Source: Bartonella tamiae Th239
Lineage (GTDB): Bacteria > Pseudomonadota > Alphaproteobacteria > Rhizobiales > Rhizobiaceae
Reading direction: 5' to 3'
DNA: 64,000 nucleotides
Assembly (NCBI RefSeq): GCF_000278275.1
Contig: NZ_JH725147.1
Span: 1 to 64,000 of the forward strand
This document shows, in pieces, positions 18,535-26,145 of the stretch. A program made the position numbers and the translations under genes. Numbering within the stretch: the first letter of the stretch is position 1; every line of letters starts with the position of its first letter. The notes beneath the pieces are model-generated. The model did not search any database, was not told the DNA's origin, and saw only the letters and a list, made by a program, of their open reading frames with translations.

Positions 18535-18892
18535 CTCTCACATATTGTGCGGCAATGCCTCCACGACGTGGTGGGAGCGTCTTTGTTAATCTCTTTGGTT
18601 CTTTAGGGCGTTTGGGCATGGGGGTCTTGCTTGTTAATGTTCCCGTTGCTTTATCCTTTGCCCTGTCTGCTTTTCTAATTGAAAGAACGTCTTTCTTAGT
18701 CTTTTCATTATGACAAACATGACAAAGAAATTGTCCATTAGCCATCGTTGGCTCTCCGCCATAAGCAGCAGGTAAAATGTGATCAACTTCACCCTCACCT
18801 TGTTTCAATACCGCCTTACACTTTTCACATTTACCATTTGCACGATCACGTATGGCGTTTTTAAGCTTTCTGCTAAATTCCTTACGAACCAT
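18527..18892 (-). CDS. HNH endonuclease-like protein
   Basis: 121 aa with a compact HNH fold: zinc-type pairs CEKC and CHVC, VDHILPAAYGG as the metal-binding histidine strand, and NGQFLCHVCHNEKT as the closing motif. The tail is a Lys/Pro-rich stretch (KRPKEPKRLTKTLPPRRGG) likely to bind DNA. It lies in the leftward operon between a small lysine-rich gene and the Xis-like gene, with overlaps of 1 and 8 bp. Whether it acts on phage or host DNA is not known. Confidence 0.85.
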   Translation of the reverse strand: MVRKEFSRKLKNAIRDRANGKCEKCKAVLKQGEGEVDHILPAAYGGEPTMANGQFLCHVCHNEKTKKDVLSIRKADRAKDKATGTLTSKTPMPKRPKEPKRLTKTLPPRRGGIAAQYVRGE

Positions 18893-19095
18893 TATAATTC
18901 ACCTTTAAGAGCTAATGTCATAAGGTGCTTATTCTCAATTGCGCCAACCATGCGCCGCCTTTGTTTTTTATAAACTTTATCACGTTCTTTATTGGCTTCT
19001 ATCTCTGCCTTAAATTCTTCAAGGCTGTTGAATGGGTGACTTTTTTCTTTTGAGCCAATAACTAAGAGTAAGAAAAATCGCTTCAAAAGTTTCAT
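18892..19095 (-). CDS. Small basic hypothetical phage protein
   Basis: 67 aa, unrecognised. It has a short hydrophobic N-terminus (LLKRFFLLLVIG) followed by a charged helix with EEFKAEIEANKERDK. The ATG at 19095, seven bases after GGGAGAAA, is preferred over an upstream start at 19110. It overlaps its neighbours by 4 and 1 bp, the tight packing typical of phage early operons. Confidence 0.6.
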   Translation of the reverse strand: MKLLKRFFLLLVIGSKEKSHPFNSLEEFKAEIEANKERDKVYKKQRRRMVGAIENKHLMTLALKGEL

Positions 19096-19541
19096 GCTGC
19101 TTTCTCCCACTTTAAATCATCGGGATTTGTTAAAATGTAACCGCGTCCAGTAAAGTCGCGATAAATGTTGTCTAAAAATTGCGTGTATTGCTTAACTGTC
19201 ATTAAGCGAGTGACTGAAAAATCAAATGGCACTTTCATTAATCGTGACTTTGCTTCATATGGCATAGGCATGATAATTGCGTCATATTCAGCTTTGAAAG
19301 CTTCATTCTCATTGCGTAAAATCGGAACACCATATTCAAGCTTAAACATGGCTCTCACATCTTCACTTGGCTCACCTAATTGCGGTGCAAGGTCATTAAC
19401 CCACTGTCTTTGCAAACGGTTTTGATGCGTTGACCTGTGCTTGCCATTAGTGATTGTAACAGTGACTGCTCCCTTTTGATTTTCAAGAAACCTGATAAGA
19501 TTTTTACGGTCACTTTCGCTTCGGATAATACGCGTTGTCAT
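19092..19541 (-). CDS. Phage recombination protein, NinB-like
   Basis: 149 aa. The beginning (IRSESDRKNLIRFLENQKG), a middle with STHQNRLQRQWVNDLAPQLG and EDVRAMFKLEYG, and the end TVKQYTQFLDNIYRDF are reminiscent of NinB/Orf proteins, which bind ssDNA and help phage recombination. Its neighbours, SSB, an exonuclease and an annealing protein, fit that job. The assignment rests on pattern and context, and other hypothetical families remain possible. Confidence 0.5.
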   Translation of the reverse strand: MTTRIIRSESDRKNLIRFLENQKGAVTVTITNGKHRSTHQNRLQRQWVNDLAPQLGEPSEDVRAMFKLEYGVPILRNENEAFKAEYDAIIMPMPYEAKSRLMKVPFDFSVTRLMTVKQYTQFLDNIYRDFTGRGYILTNPDDLKWEKAA

Positions 19542-19741
19542 AGTACCACCTTTGAAAAAACTTTACGGCCTTCTGTCTTACTCCAAACACCAAAATGAGG
19601 CTCACCACCATACTGTCTTTTCCCGCCATGAGGCATACTTGCATAATAAGGTGCGACCATAATTCTACCTTCACTTGAAACTAAGAAGTGAGGTTGGCTA
19701 GGAACAATTCTCCATACTTCGCCAGTTGAATTAACGTTCAT
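19538..19741 (-). CDS. Small NUMOD4-like protein
   Basis: 67 aa. The opening (EVWRIVPSQPHFLVSSEGRI) looks like the NUMOD4 DNA-binding module that normally precedes an HNH domain in homing nucleases, but no nuclease part follows. It could be a stand-alone DNA-binding module or the remnant of such a nuclease. It overlaps the NinB-like gene by 4 bp and lies 11 bp after ssb. Confidence 0.55.
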   Translation of the reverse strand: MNVNSTGEVWRIVPSQPHFLVSSEGRIMVAPYYASMPHGGKRQYGGEPHFGVWSKTEGRKVFSKVVL

Positions 19742-19752
19742 CTTATTGTCTC

Positions 19753-20223
19753 CTAAAATGGAACATCTGAATCATCAAGATCACGGCTATATCCGTTGCT
19801 CTGCTCTGCATATTGGTTGCCAATAGTTGTGCTTGTTTGCTGTGATTGTGCCGAGCGTTCGTCATTGCCGACCTTGCTATCAAGCATTTGTAGTTCACCA
19901 CGGTACTTTTGCAAAACCACTTCTGTCGTATAACGATCATTGCCATTTTGATCTTGCCATTTGCGTGTTTGCAATTGACCTTCAATATATATTTTGGCAC
20001 CTTTTTTTACATATTGTTCAACAACTTTAACCAGAGTATCATTGAAGATGACAATATTATGCCATTCTGTGCGCTCCCGACGTTCACCCGTATTGCGATC
20101 TTTCCAACTTTCAGATGTCGCAATACGCAGACTTGCAACCTGATCTCCTGAATTCATACGGCGAATTTCAGGATCTGCACCCAAATTACCAATTAAGATC
20201 ACTTTGTTTACACTACCAGCCAT
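19753..20223 (-). CDS. ssb: Single-stranded DNA-binding protein
   Basis: 156-aa OB-fold [19 protein letters not shown], a central aromatic strand with TEWHNIVIF, and [17 protein letters not shown] Gln/Ser/Asn-rich linker leads to the acidic tip ending DDSDVPF that recruits partner proteins. It protects ssDNA in phage replication and recombination; the stop of the exonuclease gene shares one base with its start codon. Confidence 0.96.
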   Translation of the reverse strand: MAGSVNKVILIGNLGADPEIRRMNSGDQVASLRIATSESWKDRNTGERRERTEWHNIVIFNDTLVKVVEQYVKKGAKIYIEGQLQTRKWQDQNGNDRYTTEVVLQKYRGELQMLDSKVGNDERSAQSQQTSTTIGNQYAEQSNGYSRDLDDSDVPF

Positions 20224-20852
20224 TATGCGGCCTCCATATATTGCGTCTTGAGCTTCGCGCAGGTCTCATTCATTTCATCTATAAATTTTGTGACTTCATT
20301 TGTTATTTCACTGATAAGATCATCATCGCGGTTGATACGTTTTATAAAAATAACCATTTCTTCTGGAAAACGTGGGTCATAAGAAACAAAATCACACCAC
20401 TTTCGACCTGTACAAGCCATTTGCCATTGCATCTGTAAAAGATATTTTCTGTTGATTTTACTGTTTAATAAGGTGTCGAGATGCGTTGCAGAATTTGGGC
20501 ATTTTATTTCTAAAAGACCATCATGTGCGATCAATCCATCTGGTGATGCACCTGCTTGTGTGATAACTGGGTGATTGATAAAAGCAATTTCATCAACTTC
20601 ATTTCCAGAATAAAAAGAATAAGCATTGCGCGCCTGTTCCTCTGTATCTGTTCCCCATTGCATGGCTTGGCTTATGTAAGTTTGTTCAATGCTATGTGTG
20701 ACATTTTGAAGAACCAATTCAGCCATGTAGTTTGCGCGGCTGGTTGAATAACCGCTTTTTATTTTTGCTATAACATCATGAATTCTAGAAGCCGTTACTT
20801 TACCACGTCTCAATTGAAACCATTCAGGCGATCTTTGGATGATTTCAACCAT
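20223..20852 (-). CDS. YqaJ-type (lambda exonuclease family) viral recombinase
   Basis: 209-aa 5'-3' exonuclease of the PD-(D/E)XK fold. Visible are [16 protein letters not shown] at the N-terminus, [14 protein letters not shown], the aspartate in GASPDGLI and the E-x-K centre in LLEIKCP. It resects double-strand ends to give ssDNA for the ERF annealase, whose gene overlaps by 8 bp upstream; together with SSB they make a complete single-strand annealing recombination set. Confidence 0.93.
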   Translation of the reverse strand: MVEIIQRSPEWFQLRRGKVTASRIHDVIAKIKSGYSTSRANYMAELVLQNVTHSIEQTYISQAMQWGTDTEEQARNAYSFYSGNEVDEIAFINHPVITQAGASPDGLIAHDGLLEIKCPNSATHLDTLLNSKINRKYLLQMQWQMACTGRKWCDFVSYDPRFPEEMVIFIKRINRDDDLISEITNEVTKFIDEMNETCAKLKTQYMEAA

Positions 20853-21588
20853 GGGCTTGAGCCTTTTGAGTGATGCTCTTATTGATGGCTTTTAAAGCCT
20901 GCTCAAATTTATTTGCTGGTATATTAGCAACTGCATCAACGCCTAAATAAGCACAGAACTTGGCTTTATCGATCTCATTACGGTCAAGCGCTTCATTTAG
21001 TTTTGTAAACTGATCTTGATTGATACGATTATTATCATGAACTGATTGTGCATCATCATCTTCCGATGCCGCCAATCCAAGTGCCGCTTTAAGCGTATAA
21101 CGTTCCAGATACGTAACCGTTGAACCAATGGCTTGAATACTGTTTTTATTGCCAGTATTATCATTATGAGCGGATAAACTATTTTCTTCACTATAGCCGC
21201 TTTCGTGCGATACAATACACGTTACCTTAACAACAGCACCTTCTTGAGCCGTTTTAAAACGATAGGATAAACCGTATTTTTTTAAAATCGGTTTTATCGT
21301 CTTGGCAATTTCAGCCAAATCCTCATGCATATATTGCGTTGAATTGTTTCCATTTTTATTTGTAAAGCCAATTTTTTTATTTTTTTTGATCGACGGTATT
21401 TCACCCATGGCTTTAGCCATTGCTATGTCGAATTGTCTGCGCGCTTGCATACTGTCATAACGTTCTTGTGCGTCCATAAGCTTTGTAATAATTTCGACAC
21501 TGGCATTATTGGCAACAGCATTTGCCACAATTTCCATTAAACCAGATTGGTGTGTTTTTTCTTCTGACACTTGCAAAGCTTGTGACAT
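20845..21588 (-). CDS. erf: ERF-family single-strand annealing protein
   Basis: 247 aa. The ERF core (about 40-180) shows FDIAMAKAMGEIPSIKKNKK, HEDLAEIAKTIKPILKKYGL, HESGYSE, and the strongly conserved AIGSTVTYLERYTLKAALGL. It pairs complementary ssDNA strands, probably allowing the phage genome to circularise or recombine. The C-terminus (EALDRNEIDKAKFC onwards) is a small helical domain. It partners the YqaJ exonuclease. Confidence 0.94.
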   Translation of the reverse strand: MSQALQVSEEKTHQSGLMEIVANAVANNASVEIITKLMDAQERYDSMQARRQFDIAMAKAMGEIPSIKKNKKIGFTNKNGNNSTQYMHEDLAEIAKTIKPILKKYGLSYRFKTAQEGAVVKVTCIVSHESGYSEENSLSAHNDNTGNKNSIQAIGSTVTYLERYTLKAALGLAASEDDDAQSVHDNNRINQDQFTKLNEALDRNEIDKAKFCAYLGVDAVANIPANKFEQALKAINKSITQKAQAHG

Positions 21589-21593
21589 CGCTT

Positions 21594-21785
21594 TTATCCT
21601 AATTTTGTTTGTTCATCGATGAGAAAGCACAAATACTCTTTGGCTTGTTCTGGCGTATCAAATGTTGAAAGACAGTAACCAATTGTGTCGTTACATTTTT
21701 CTCTTAACCAACCTGTCTTACGCACCCGTGTGAGACTATTAAGATCGTTGATCGCTTGATTTAAATGATAAGAATTGTTCATCAT
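21594..21785 (-). CDS. Small hypothetical phage protein
   Basis: 63 aa; start ATG at 21785 with GGAG six bases upstream. Helical, with two cysteines and the segment TPEQAKEYLCFLIDEQ. Unrecognised. It lies between ERF and the first gene of the leftward operon, so it is expressed early. Confidence 0.6.
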   Translation of the reverse strand: MMNNSYHLNQAINDLNSLTRVRKTGWLREKCNDTIGYCLSTFDTPEQAKEYLCFLIDEQTKLG

Positions 21786-21808
21786 AAAACTCTCCAAAAG
21801 AGCCGCAT

Positions 21809-22141
21809 TTAAGCAACTCTCTTAAAATAACCATCTGGGTCATTAGAGCCGCGACCTTCGTAAACAAAAGAACCGTCTTCATTTATCGCTTCATTTTGAA
21901 AAGCATCTGATTGTTCTAAATATTCTTTGGCTCTTAAAAACACGGTAAGATCAAAAGGCGTGTCGCTATTTGCAGAATAGCAAATCTCAAAACCTTCAAA
22001 ATCATCTGCATAAATGCAATCAATTTCAGCAAATGGCTCGCCATTATCTAATCCTACGCTAAATTCAACTTTTCCGTCCAATTCAGAGATTTGACGACCA
22101 TTATCGTTAAAAAGTGGAATACTATAATAAATATATGCCAT
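21809..22141 (-). CDS. Acidic hypothetical protein, first gene of the leftward operon
   Basis: 110 aa, strongly acidic, with beta-rich halves (KVEFSVGLDNGEPFAEIDCI and GFEICYSANSDTPFDLTV). It is preceded by GGAG eight bases before the ATG and lies some 60 nt after the predicted P_L start. Position as first early gene and acidity would suit an anti-host or DNA-mimic protein, but nothing in the sequence proves that; function unknown. Confidence 0.65.
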   Translation of the reverse strand: MAYIYYSIPLFNDNGRQISELDGKVEFSVGLDNGEPFAEIDCIYADDFEGFEICYSANSDTPFDLTVFLRAKEYLEQSDAFQNEAINEDGSFVYEGRGSNDPDGYFKRVA

Positions 22142-22206
22142 TTGCTTTACTCCATTATCCTCTGCCAGATCAGCCTGCGCGTCTTCGTGGCGTTGATGAT
22201 GATGTA

Positions 22207-22260
22207 AATTTAGTTGTATATTTCCAACTTGTCAACAATAATGTTGGAAATATACAACTA
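22207..22260 (-). promoter_or_regulatory. Leftward early promoter P_L with two repressor operators
   Basis: On the minus strand TTGACA (22235-22230), 17 bp, then TAAATT (22212-22207). The operator GTTGTATATTTCCAAC (22213-22228) fills the spacer. A second copy in inverted orientation is at 22243-22258; including flanking TA, the two make perfect 18-bp inverted arms 14 bp apart. Each half is itself a GTTG-N8-CAAC palindrome, fitting a repressor dimer. The rest of 22261-22448 holds nothing recognised. Confidence 0.8.
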
Positions 22261-22450
22261 ATAAATCCAACTTTTTTATAAATTATTATATTAAGCTTGT
22301 TGATAAACACGAATCACACGCTGGTTTACCGCGCGTTTTAAAAGGGATTCACAATTGGAATATTGAGATAATGACTAAACGACAGTAAAACAGCAAGAAA
22401 GCCTATATATTTTATGGCTTGCAAGGTAGCGATCTTATTATAAAGGCAAT

Positions 22451-22516
22451 AAAAAACCCCGTATGAAACGGAACTAATATTAAGCAAATAATTAAATGTT
22501 CTTGTCTCATGCGGGT
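22451..22516 (-). terminator. Probable terminator after the restriction-modification operon
   Basis: Reading leftward, ACCCGCATGAGAC pairs with GTTTCATACGGGGT (two G-U pairs) around a loop of about 35 nt, then six T residues. It lies 130 bp past the restriction gene and would stop transcription before P_L. The 61-aa open frame across this hairpin is not considered a gene. Confidence 0.5.
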
Positions 22517-22648
22517 AACCCAAAAGTTTATAAAATATATGGCGTTAAAGACATCATAAGGGATTAAAAATACTTGGTCGGTATTTGAGTGAAGGATCAG
22601 ACAATAAAAAACTGTGCCGAAGGGAGGACTTATATATTTAACTTCCTA

Positions 22649-23587
22649 TTACTTAATATCAAACGTTTGCTGATAAACTTCATTTACAGGCAAACCAATA
22701 GCATTAATATCAAACTTCAATGAGGGTTCAATCTTGCTACTTGCACTATGTATTCTAAAGTTAACGCTATATCCGTGATTAAACACAACTGTTTTTGAAT
22801 ACTGACCGCCATTTTTGTTATTGATTGCATTGATGCTGTCTGGATATTTTGTTCTTTTTGTCGCTAATGTTTTGTTGAAGTTGAAGCCTTGTATTATTAC
22901 TCGCTTTTGCCCTTCACAAATCACCTTATAAAAATCATGCTTACCAACTAAATAGGCTATGATCGATTTACAAACTTCTGCTTCTTTTGCTTTGCTTTGC
23001 TTACATAGCTTGTCAATTTCCTCCGCCCATGCATCTAAGATGGGCCAGTAATATTCATTTGCTTTGTCAACAACGTCTGACCATAGCATGGTTTTATTCG
23101 AGATTCTTCTTAGTGTTGCTAATTTATCGAATAGCGGTTTTACTCTATTCCAATAATCAACACTGCATCCATTATCATCTAAACCCCAAACCTTTATAAA
23201 ATTACATTTACCTGAAAGCCTCGAATGTTTCAGCGCTTGATGATTGTGTTTACATGAAACTCCTAATACTTTACTGCCTACATATAACAATACATCTCTT
23301 ACATCACCATGTTTGCCTGCGCTATCTGTATTGAACACTATTCTCTTGTCATTACTTGAGGAGATAAGCATGTTTTCTTTTTCAAGAATATGCGTTACGG
23401 CAATATCAGCAGCCTTGTTGAATGATTTTTTGGTTTTTTCATTCATTTTTCCGTAAGAAACTTCAGCAATTTTAGAAAAATGACTTTGAGAGAGTAAAGC
23501 TCCCGTTTGACTTTGCATTGAGCAACCTACAGCCCATTCAAAGGCTCTCCCAAATTCAGTCTGTGTTGGCTGTTTCGATGTTGTCAT
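22649..23587 (-). CDS. HaeIII-like type II restriction endonuclease
   Basis: 312 aa. The central segment GDVRDVLLYVGSKVLGVSCK followed by HNHQALKHSRLSG closely follows the HaeIII endonuclease family, including the D-x-n-S-x-K pattern of a PD-(D/E)XK-type active site; LVGKHDFYKVI and VIIQGFNFNKTL are later family landmarks. Predicted to cut GGCC, by analogy with its companion methylase. It overlaps the end of the methylase gene by 32 nt, which couples its translation and lets the methylase be made first. Confidence 0.85.
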   Translation of the reverse strand: MTTSKQPTQTEFGRAFEWAVGCSMQSQTGALLSQSHFSKIAEVSYGKMNEKTKKSFNKAADIAVTHILEKENMLISSSNDKRIVFNTDSAGKHGDVRDVLLYVGSKVLGVSCKHNHQALKHSRLSGKCNFIKVWGLDDNGCSVDYWNRVKPLFDKLATLRRISNKTMLWSDVVDKANEYYWPILDAWAEEIDKLCKQSKAKEAEVCKSIIAYLVGKHDFYKVICEGQKRVIIQGFNFNKTLATKRTKYPDSINAINNKNGGQYSKTVVFNHGYSVNFRIHSASSKIEPSLKFDINAIGLPVNEVYQQTFDIK

Positions 23588-24743
23588 TTCTGCTTAAATC
23601 TTTTTTAATGGTTTTAGCTATCCAATAAGCCAATTTAATAGGTACAGCATTTCCTATCATTTTGTAAGCATTGCGCATATTTGTGTATACGAATTCATAA
23701 TCATCTGGGAATGTTTGTATTCTTGCGCACTCACGAATAGTTAATCGCCTGTATTTATTTTCAAAGCCTTTAGCGAACTCGTACAAGTCTTGCCCTTCAA
23801 CCTTCACCATTTTAGGGGCTTGCGGATGGAATGGAATGTGTCTCTCAGTTGCTAAAATAGTGTAAGACTGTTCTTCCCAAGATCGAACACGATTGCGTGA
23901 CATGAATATTGGCGAATAACCACTATCCAGCAACTCGTGGTTTTTAACCTTTTTGGTAGCTCCAATTTTTAAGTTAGCCAAGTCGCCAATAGCATCACGC
24001 AATGTTGGTTTATTTCTAAGTATCTCTGGGAATTTAAAAGTTTTATTCAATGCATGATGGTAGCCTACGATAAATACACGATTCCTATCTTGAGGCACGC
24101 CATAATCGCTGGCTTTTAATAACTTCCAGCTAACGGCATAGCCCTCATTTTCAAATAATTTTATTATTCGTTTAAATGATTCAGTATTACGCGAATGAAT
24201 GAAACCGTGGACATTTTCTGCAACAAAAAAAATAGGCTTAGTGCGTTTAATTACGCGCAAATATTCAAAAATTAATTTACCTCTTGGGTCATCAATGCCG
24301 CGTCTTGCACCTGCTTCTGACCATGATTGACAAGGCGGACCGCCAATAACACCTGTAATATTTTCTGGTAAATCTGTATCTGGGATGTCACAAATAGAAC
24401 GACTGTCAAACTTAGCTTTTGGGAAGTATTTTTGATATGAAGGCGATATTGTTTTATCATATTCATTCGCCCAAACAGTTTTAAATCCAGCCTTTTCAAA
24501 CCCAATATCCATACCACCAGCACCAGCAAATAATGAGACTAGTGACAACCGTTTTTTAATATTTTTTTTTATAGGATTAACCGTTGCTTTTTTTTTACCT
24601 AATGCGTCTGCCGCATCTTCCATTGTTGATTTTAATGCATTCGTTATGGCAGTACTTGGTTTTAGCAAATGAGCGGATCTTAACTCATGAGATGAATCAA
24701 AGCTACTTCTTTCTGCTATTTTATTAATTTTACAAGTCATCAT
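23556..24743 (-). CDS. HaeIII-like DNA cytosine-5 methyltransferase
   Basis: 395 aa. After a 68-residue N-terminal extension, motif I (LFAGAGGMDIGFEKAGF), motif IV with nucleophile Cys138 (IGGPPCQSWSEAGARRG), motif VI (FFVAENVHG), motif VIII (DYGVPQDRNRVF) and motif X (GNAVPIKLAY) are all in place. The match to M.HaeIII is very close, so methylation of the inner C of GGCC is predicted. It protects host and prophage from the downstream nuclease. Located between P_L and the phage repressor, an unusual place for cargo. Confidence 0.93.
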   Translation of the reverse strand: MMTCKINKIAERSSFDSSHELRSAHLLKPSTAITNALKSTMEDAADALGKKKATVNPIKKNIKKRLSLVSLFAGAGGMDIGFEKAGFKTVWANEYDKTISPSYQKYFPKAKFDSRSICDIPDTDLPENITGVIGGPPCQSWSEAGARRGIDDPRGKLIFEYLRVIKRTKPIFFVAENVHGFIHSRNTESFKRIIKLFENEGYAVSWKLLKASDYGVPQDRNRVFIVGYHHALNKTFKFPEILRNKPTLRDAIGDLANLKIGATKKVKNHELLDSGYSPIFMSRNRVRSWEEQSYTILATERHIPFHPQAPKMVKVEGQDLYEFAKGFENKYRRLTIRECARIQTFPDDYEFVYTNMRNAYKMIGNAVPIKLAYWIAKTIKKDLSRNDNIETANTD

Positions 24744-24860
24744 CTGATACTGTGCTATTTTTCACTTCATTTGTGGCGTAAAAAATTAACTAGGTCAATA
24801 TAATTTTATTCAGTAATGATTATTAATCTCACATATCAATAACAGAACGCTTTACACGAC

Positions 24861-25517
24861 CTATATTGCATCACCAGACATAACTATATAATGCACCGAC
24901 ACAACACGCTCATGTGGAAATATTAGCTCCTTTTGTGGGTTAAATTGTTCAAGTACCAGTTCATTAGCGTTATGTTTGCAAAATCTTTTTACAAAAGCGT
25001 GTGGAGGTGAGTTTTCATCAATCATCACTTGCGCAACAACAAAATCGCCTTTTTTTGTTCTTCTTGTAGGGTCAACATAAACGACTTCACCATCAAAATA
25101 CCGTGGTGACATTGAATCGCCACTTACAACCACACCATATGAACCTGCAACGGCTTGCAACTGTGGAGGGCAAAGAATATCATAAAGTCTATTGCCATTT
25201 AAAACAAACTCCCCATCAATGCCACCAACGGCTTGTCCATATACTGGTATTTTCTTTGTTTGATCAAAATCTACAGAACCTATAATTCTTGCGTTTGACT
25301 GCGGTAATTTATTTAAACCGCCCACCAACAAATCAGAAACGTTTAATTCAAGAGCCTTAGCTAAGAGTGGCAACTTATCTTGTCGAAATGTTTTTTTTCT
25401 ATCCTCAAGATAATCACGTATATAACCACGCTCTAAGCCAACTTTTATGGCCGCTTCTATTGGGCTTATCTCAAGCTCATTTAATCTAGTTTTTATTATA
25501 TTTTTTAAGTTGTCCAT
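24861..25517 (-). CDS. S24-family phage repressor (CI-like)
   Basis: 218 aa; N-terminal helix-turn-helix (about 1-65, LNELEISPIEAAIKVGLERG) and C-terminal LexA/CI-type peptidase with Ser135 (VSGDSMSPRYFDG) and Lys177 (AFVKRF). A canonical Ala-Gly cleavage pair is not obvious; AVGG at 96-99 is a candidate. The open frame reaches 25589, but that would run through the operators. ATG 25517 fits the HTH start. Lacking a Shine-Dalgarno and with TATTAT six bases upstream, its mRNA may be leaderless. It maintains lysogeny and would be inactivated by RecA after DNA damage. Confidence 0.92.
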   Translation of the reverse strand: MDNLKNIIKTRLNELEISPIEAAIKVGLERGYIRDYLEDRKKTFRQDKLPLLAKALELNVSDLLVGGLNKLPQSNARIIGSVDFDQTKKIPVYGQAVGGIDGEFVLNGNRLYDILCPPQLQAVAGSYGVVVSGDSMSPRYFDGEVVYVDPTRRTKKGDFVVAQVMIDENSPPHAFVKRFCKHNANELVLEQFNPQKELIFPHERVVSVHYIVMSGDAI

Positions 25518-25523
25518 GTTTTT

Positions 25524-25604
25524 ATAATAAAATAATTTCAAATAATTCCAAAGTTGTAAATATCCTATTGAAAAGTTGTACGTTTCCAACTATTGTATCC
25601 AATT
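25524..25604. promoter_or_regulatory. Divergent P_R/P_RM region with repressor operators
   Basis: Rightward P_R: TTGAAA (25568-25573), 17 bp, TATTGT (25591-25596), with operator GTTGTACGTTTCCAAC (25575-25590) filling the spacer just as at P_L. A weaker operator, GTTGTAAATATCC plus TAT, is at 25553-25568. Leftward P_RM: TTGGAA (25551-25546), 16 bp, TATTAT (25529-25524), six bases before the repressor ATG. The predicted P_R start falls at or next to the ATG at 25605. Confidence 0.75.
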
Positions 25605-25856
25605 ATGGAAACACAACTTGCACATAACCTTTTAAATCTTGGTATCAAGTTTTCTAAAATTCAGAAAATTGAATTGTCTACGATTGGCAAAAATTGCGCA
25701 TCTGATGGGCGTTTTTTCGTTCGCATCAAAGCTGGAAAAACTTTTACAGCTCGTAAATATGACGATGTTGTTTATTGGTTTTCTGAAAATTGGCCAAAGA
25801 CTGAACCTTGGCCAACTGAAATTCTCCGACCTTCCAAAAGAGAGGATGCGGCATGA
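25605..25856 (+). CDS. First rightward early protein, hypothetical
   Basis: 83 aa (METQLAHNLLNLGIK onwards). It occupies the cro position but lacks a recognisable helix-turn-helix; a basic, Arg/Lys-rich centre (FFVRIKAGKTFTARKYDD) and a Trp/Pro-rich end are seen. There is no Shine-Dalgarno before the ATG, and P_R should start transcription almost at it, so it is probably leaderless. An in-frame TTG at 25593 lies inside the -10 region and is rejected as start. Confidence 0.7.
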   Translation: METQLAHNLLNLGIKFSKIQKIELSTIGKNCASDGRFFVRIKAGKTFTARKYDDVVYWFSENWPKTEPWPTEILRPSKREDAA

Positions 25857-26020
25857 AGCGGTATGCAATTTTAACATTGGCGTCTTTCGGGTTTTCTTTT
25901 CTATTCACAACTCTGTTGGTTACAGTCGGTGATAAAGAAAACGCAGCCCATGTTATGACTGGCAGTTTTTTTTGTATCCCAAGTACCATTGCCATCATGT
26001 ATTTTATGGAGGAATTTTAA
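25853..26020 (+). CDS. Small membrane protein, early rightward operon
   Basis: 55 aa with two hydrophobic segments (about 5-25, LTLASFGFSFLFTTLLV; and 37-52, GSFFCIPSTIAIMYFM). Its ATG overlaps the previous stop (ATGA), indicating translational coupling. It is unrecognised; small two-helix proteins at this spot in other phages include superinfection-exclusion proteins, but this is only a possibility. Confidence 0.6.
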   Translation: MKRYAILTLASFGFSFLFTTLLVTVGDKENAAHVMTGSFFCIPSTIAIMYFMEEF

Positions 26021-26145
26021 TGCCTCCCATTACCCTTCGGCAATGTCTGCCAAATGTTAAAGCAGCTGTCCATTTTTTAAAGCGGCGGTTGAGCAATAGT
26101 AATCTCTGCAATTTTGATCTTTCTAAAAAAGGAAGATTGACATGA
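26020..26145 (+). CDS. Tiny basic hypothetical protein
   Basis: 41 aa, with GGAGG eight bases before the ATG; the start shares one base with the previous stop (TAATG). It is basic with two cysteines (PITLRQCLPNVK, LKRRLSNSNLC). The strong ribosome site and coupled starts on both sides support it as real; function unknown. Confidence 0.5.
   Translation: MPPITLRQCLPNVKAAVHFLKRRLSNSNLCNFDLSKKGRLT

Noticed and set aside
22338-22523. 61-aa minus-strand frame downstream of the restriction gene
   Set aside because: It runs through the terminator hairpin, has no ribosome site and no family resemblance.
25518-25589. Extended repressor N-terminus
   Set aside because: It would translate through both operators and P_RM, and the helix-turn-helix starts at MDNLKN.
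25593-25604. TTG start for the first rightward gene
   Set aside because: It lies in the -10 hexamer of P_R, so the codon would be untranscribed.
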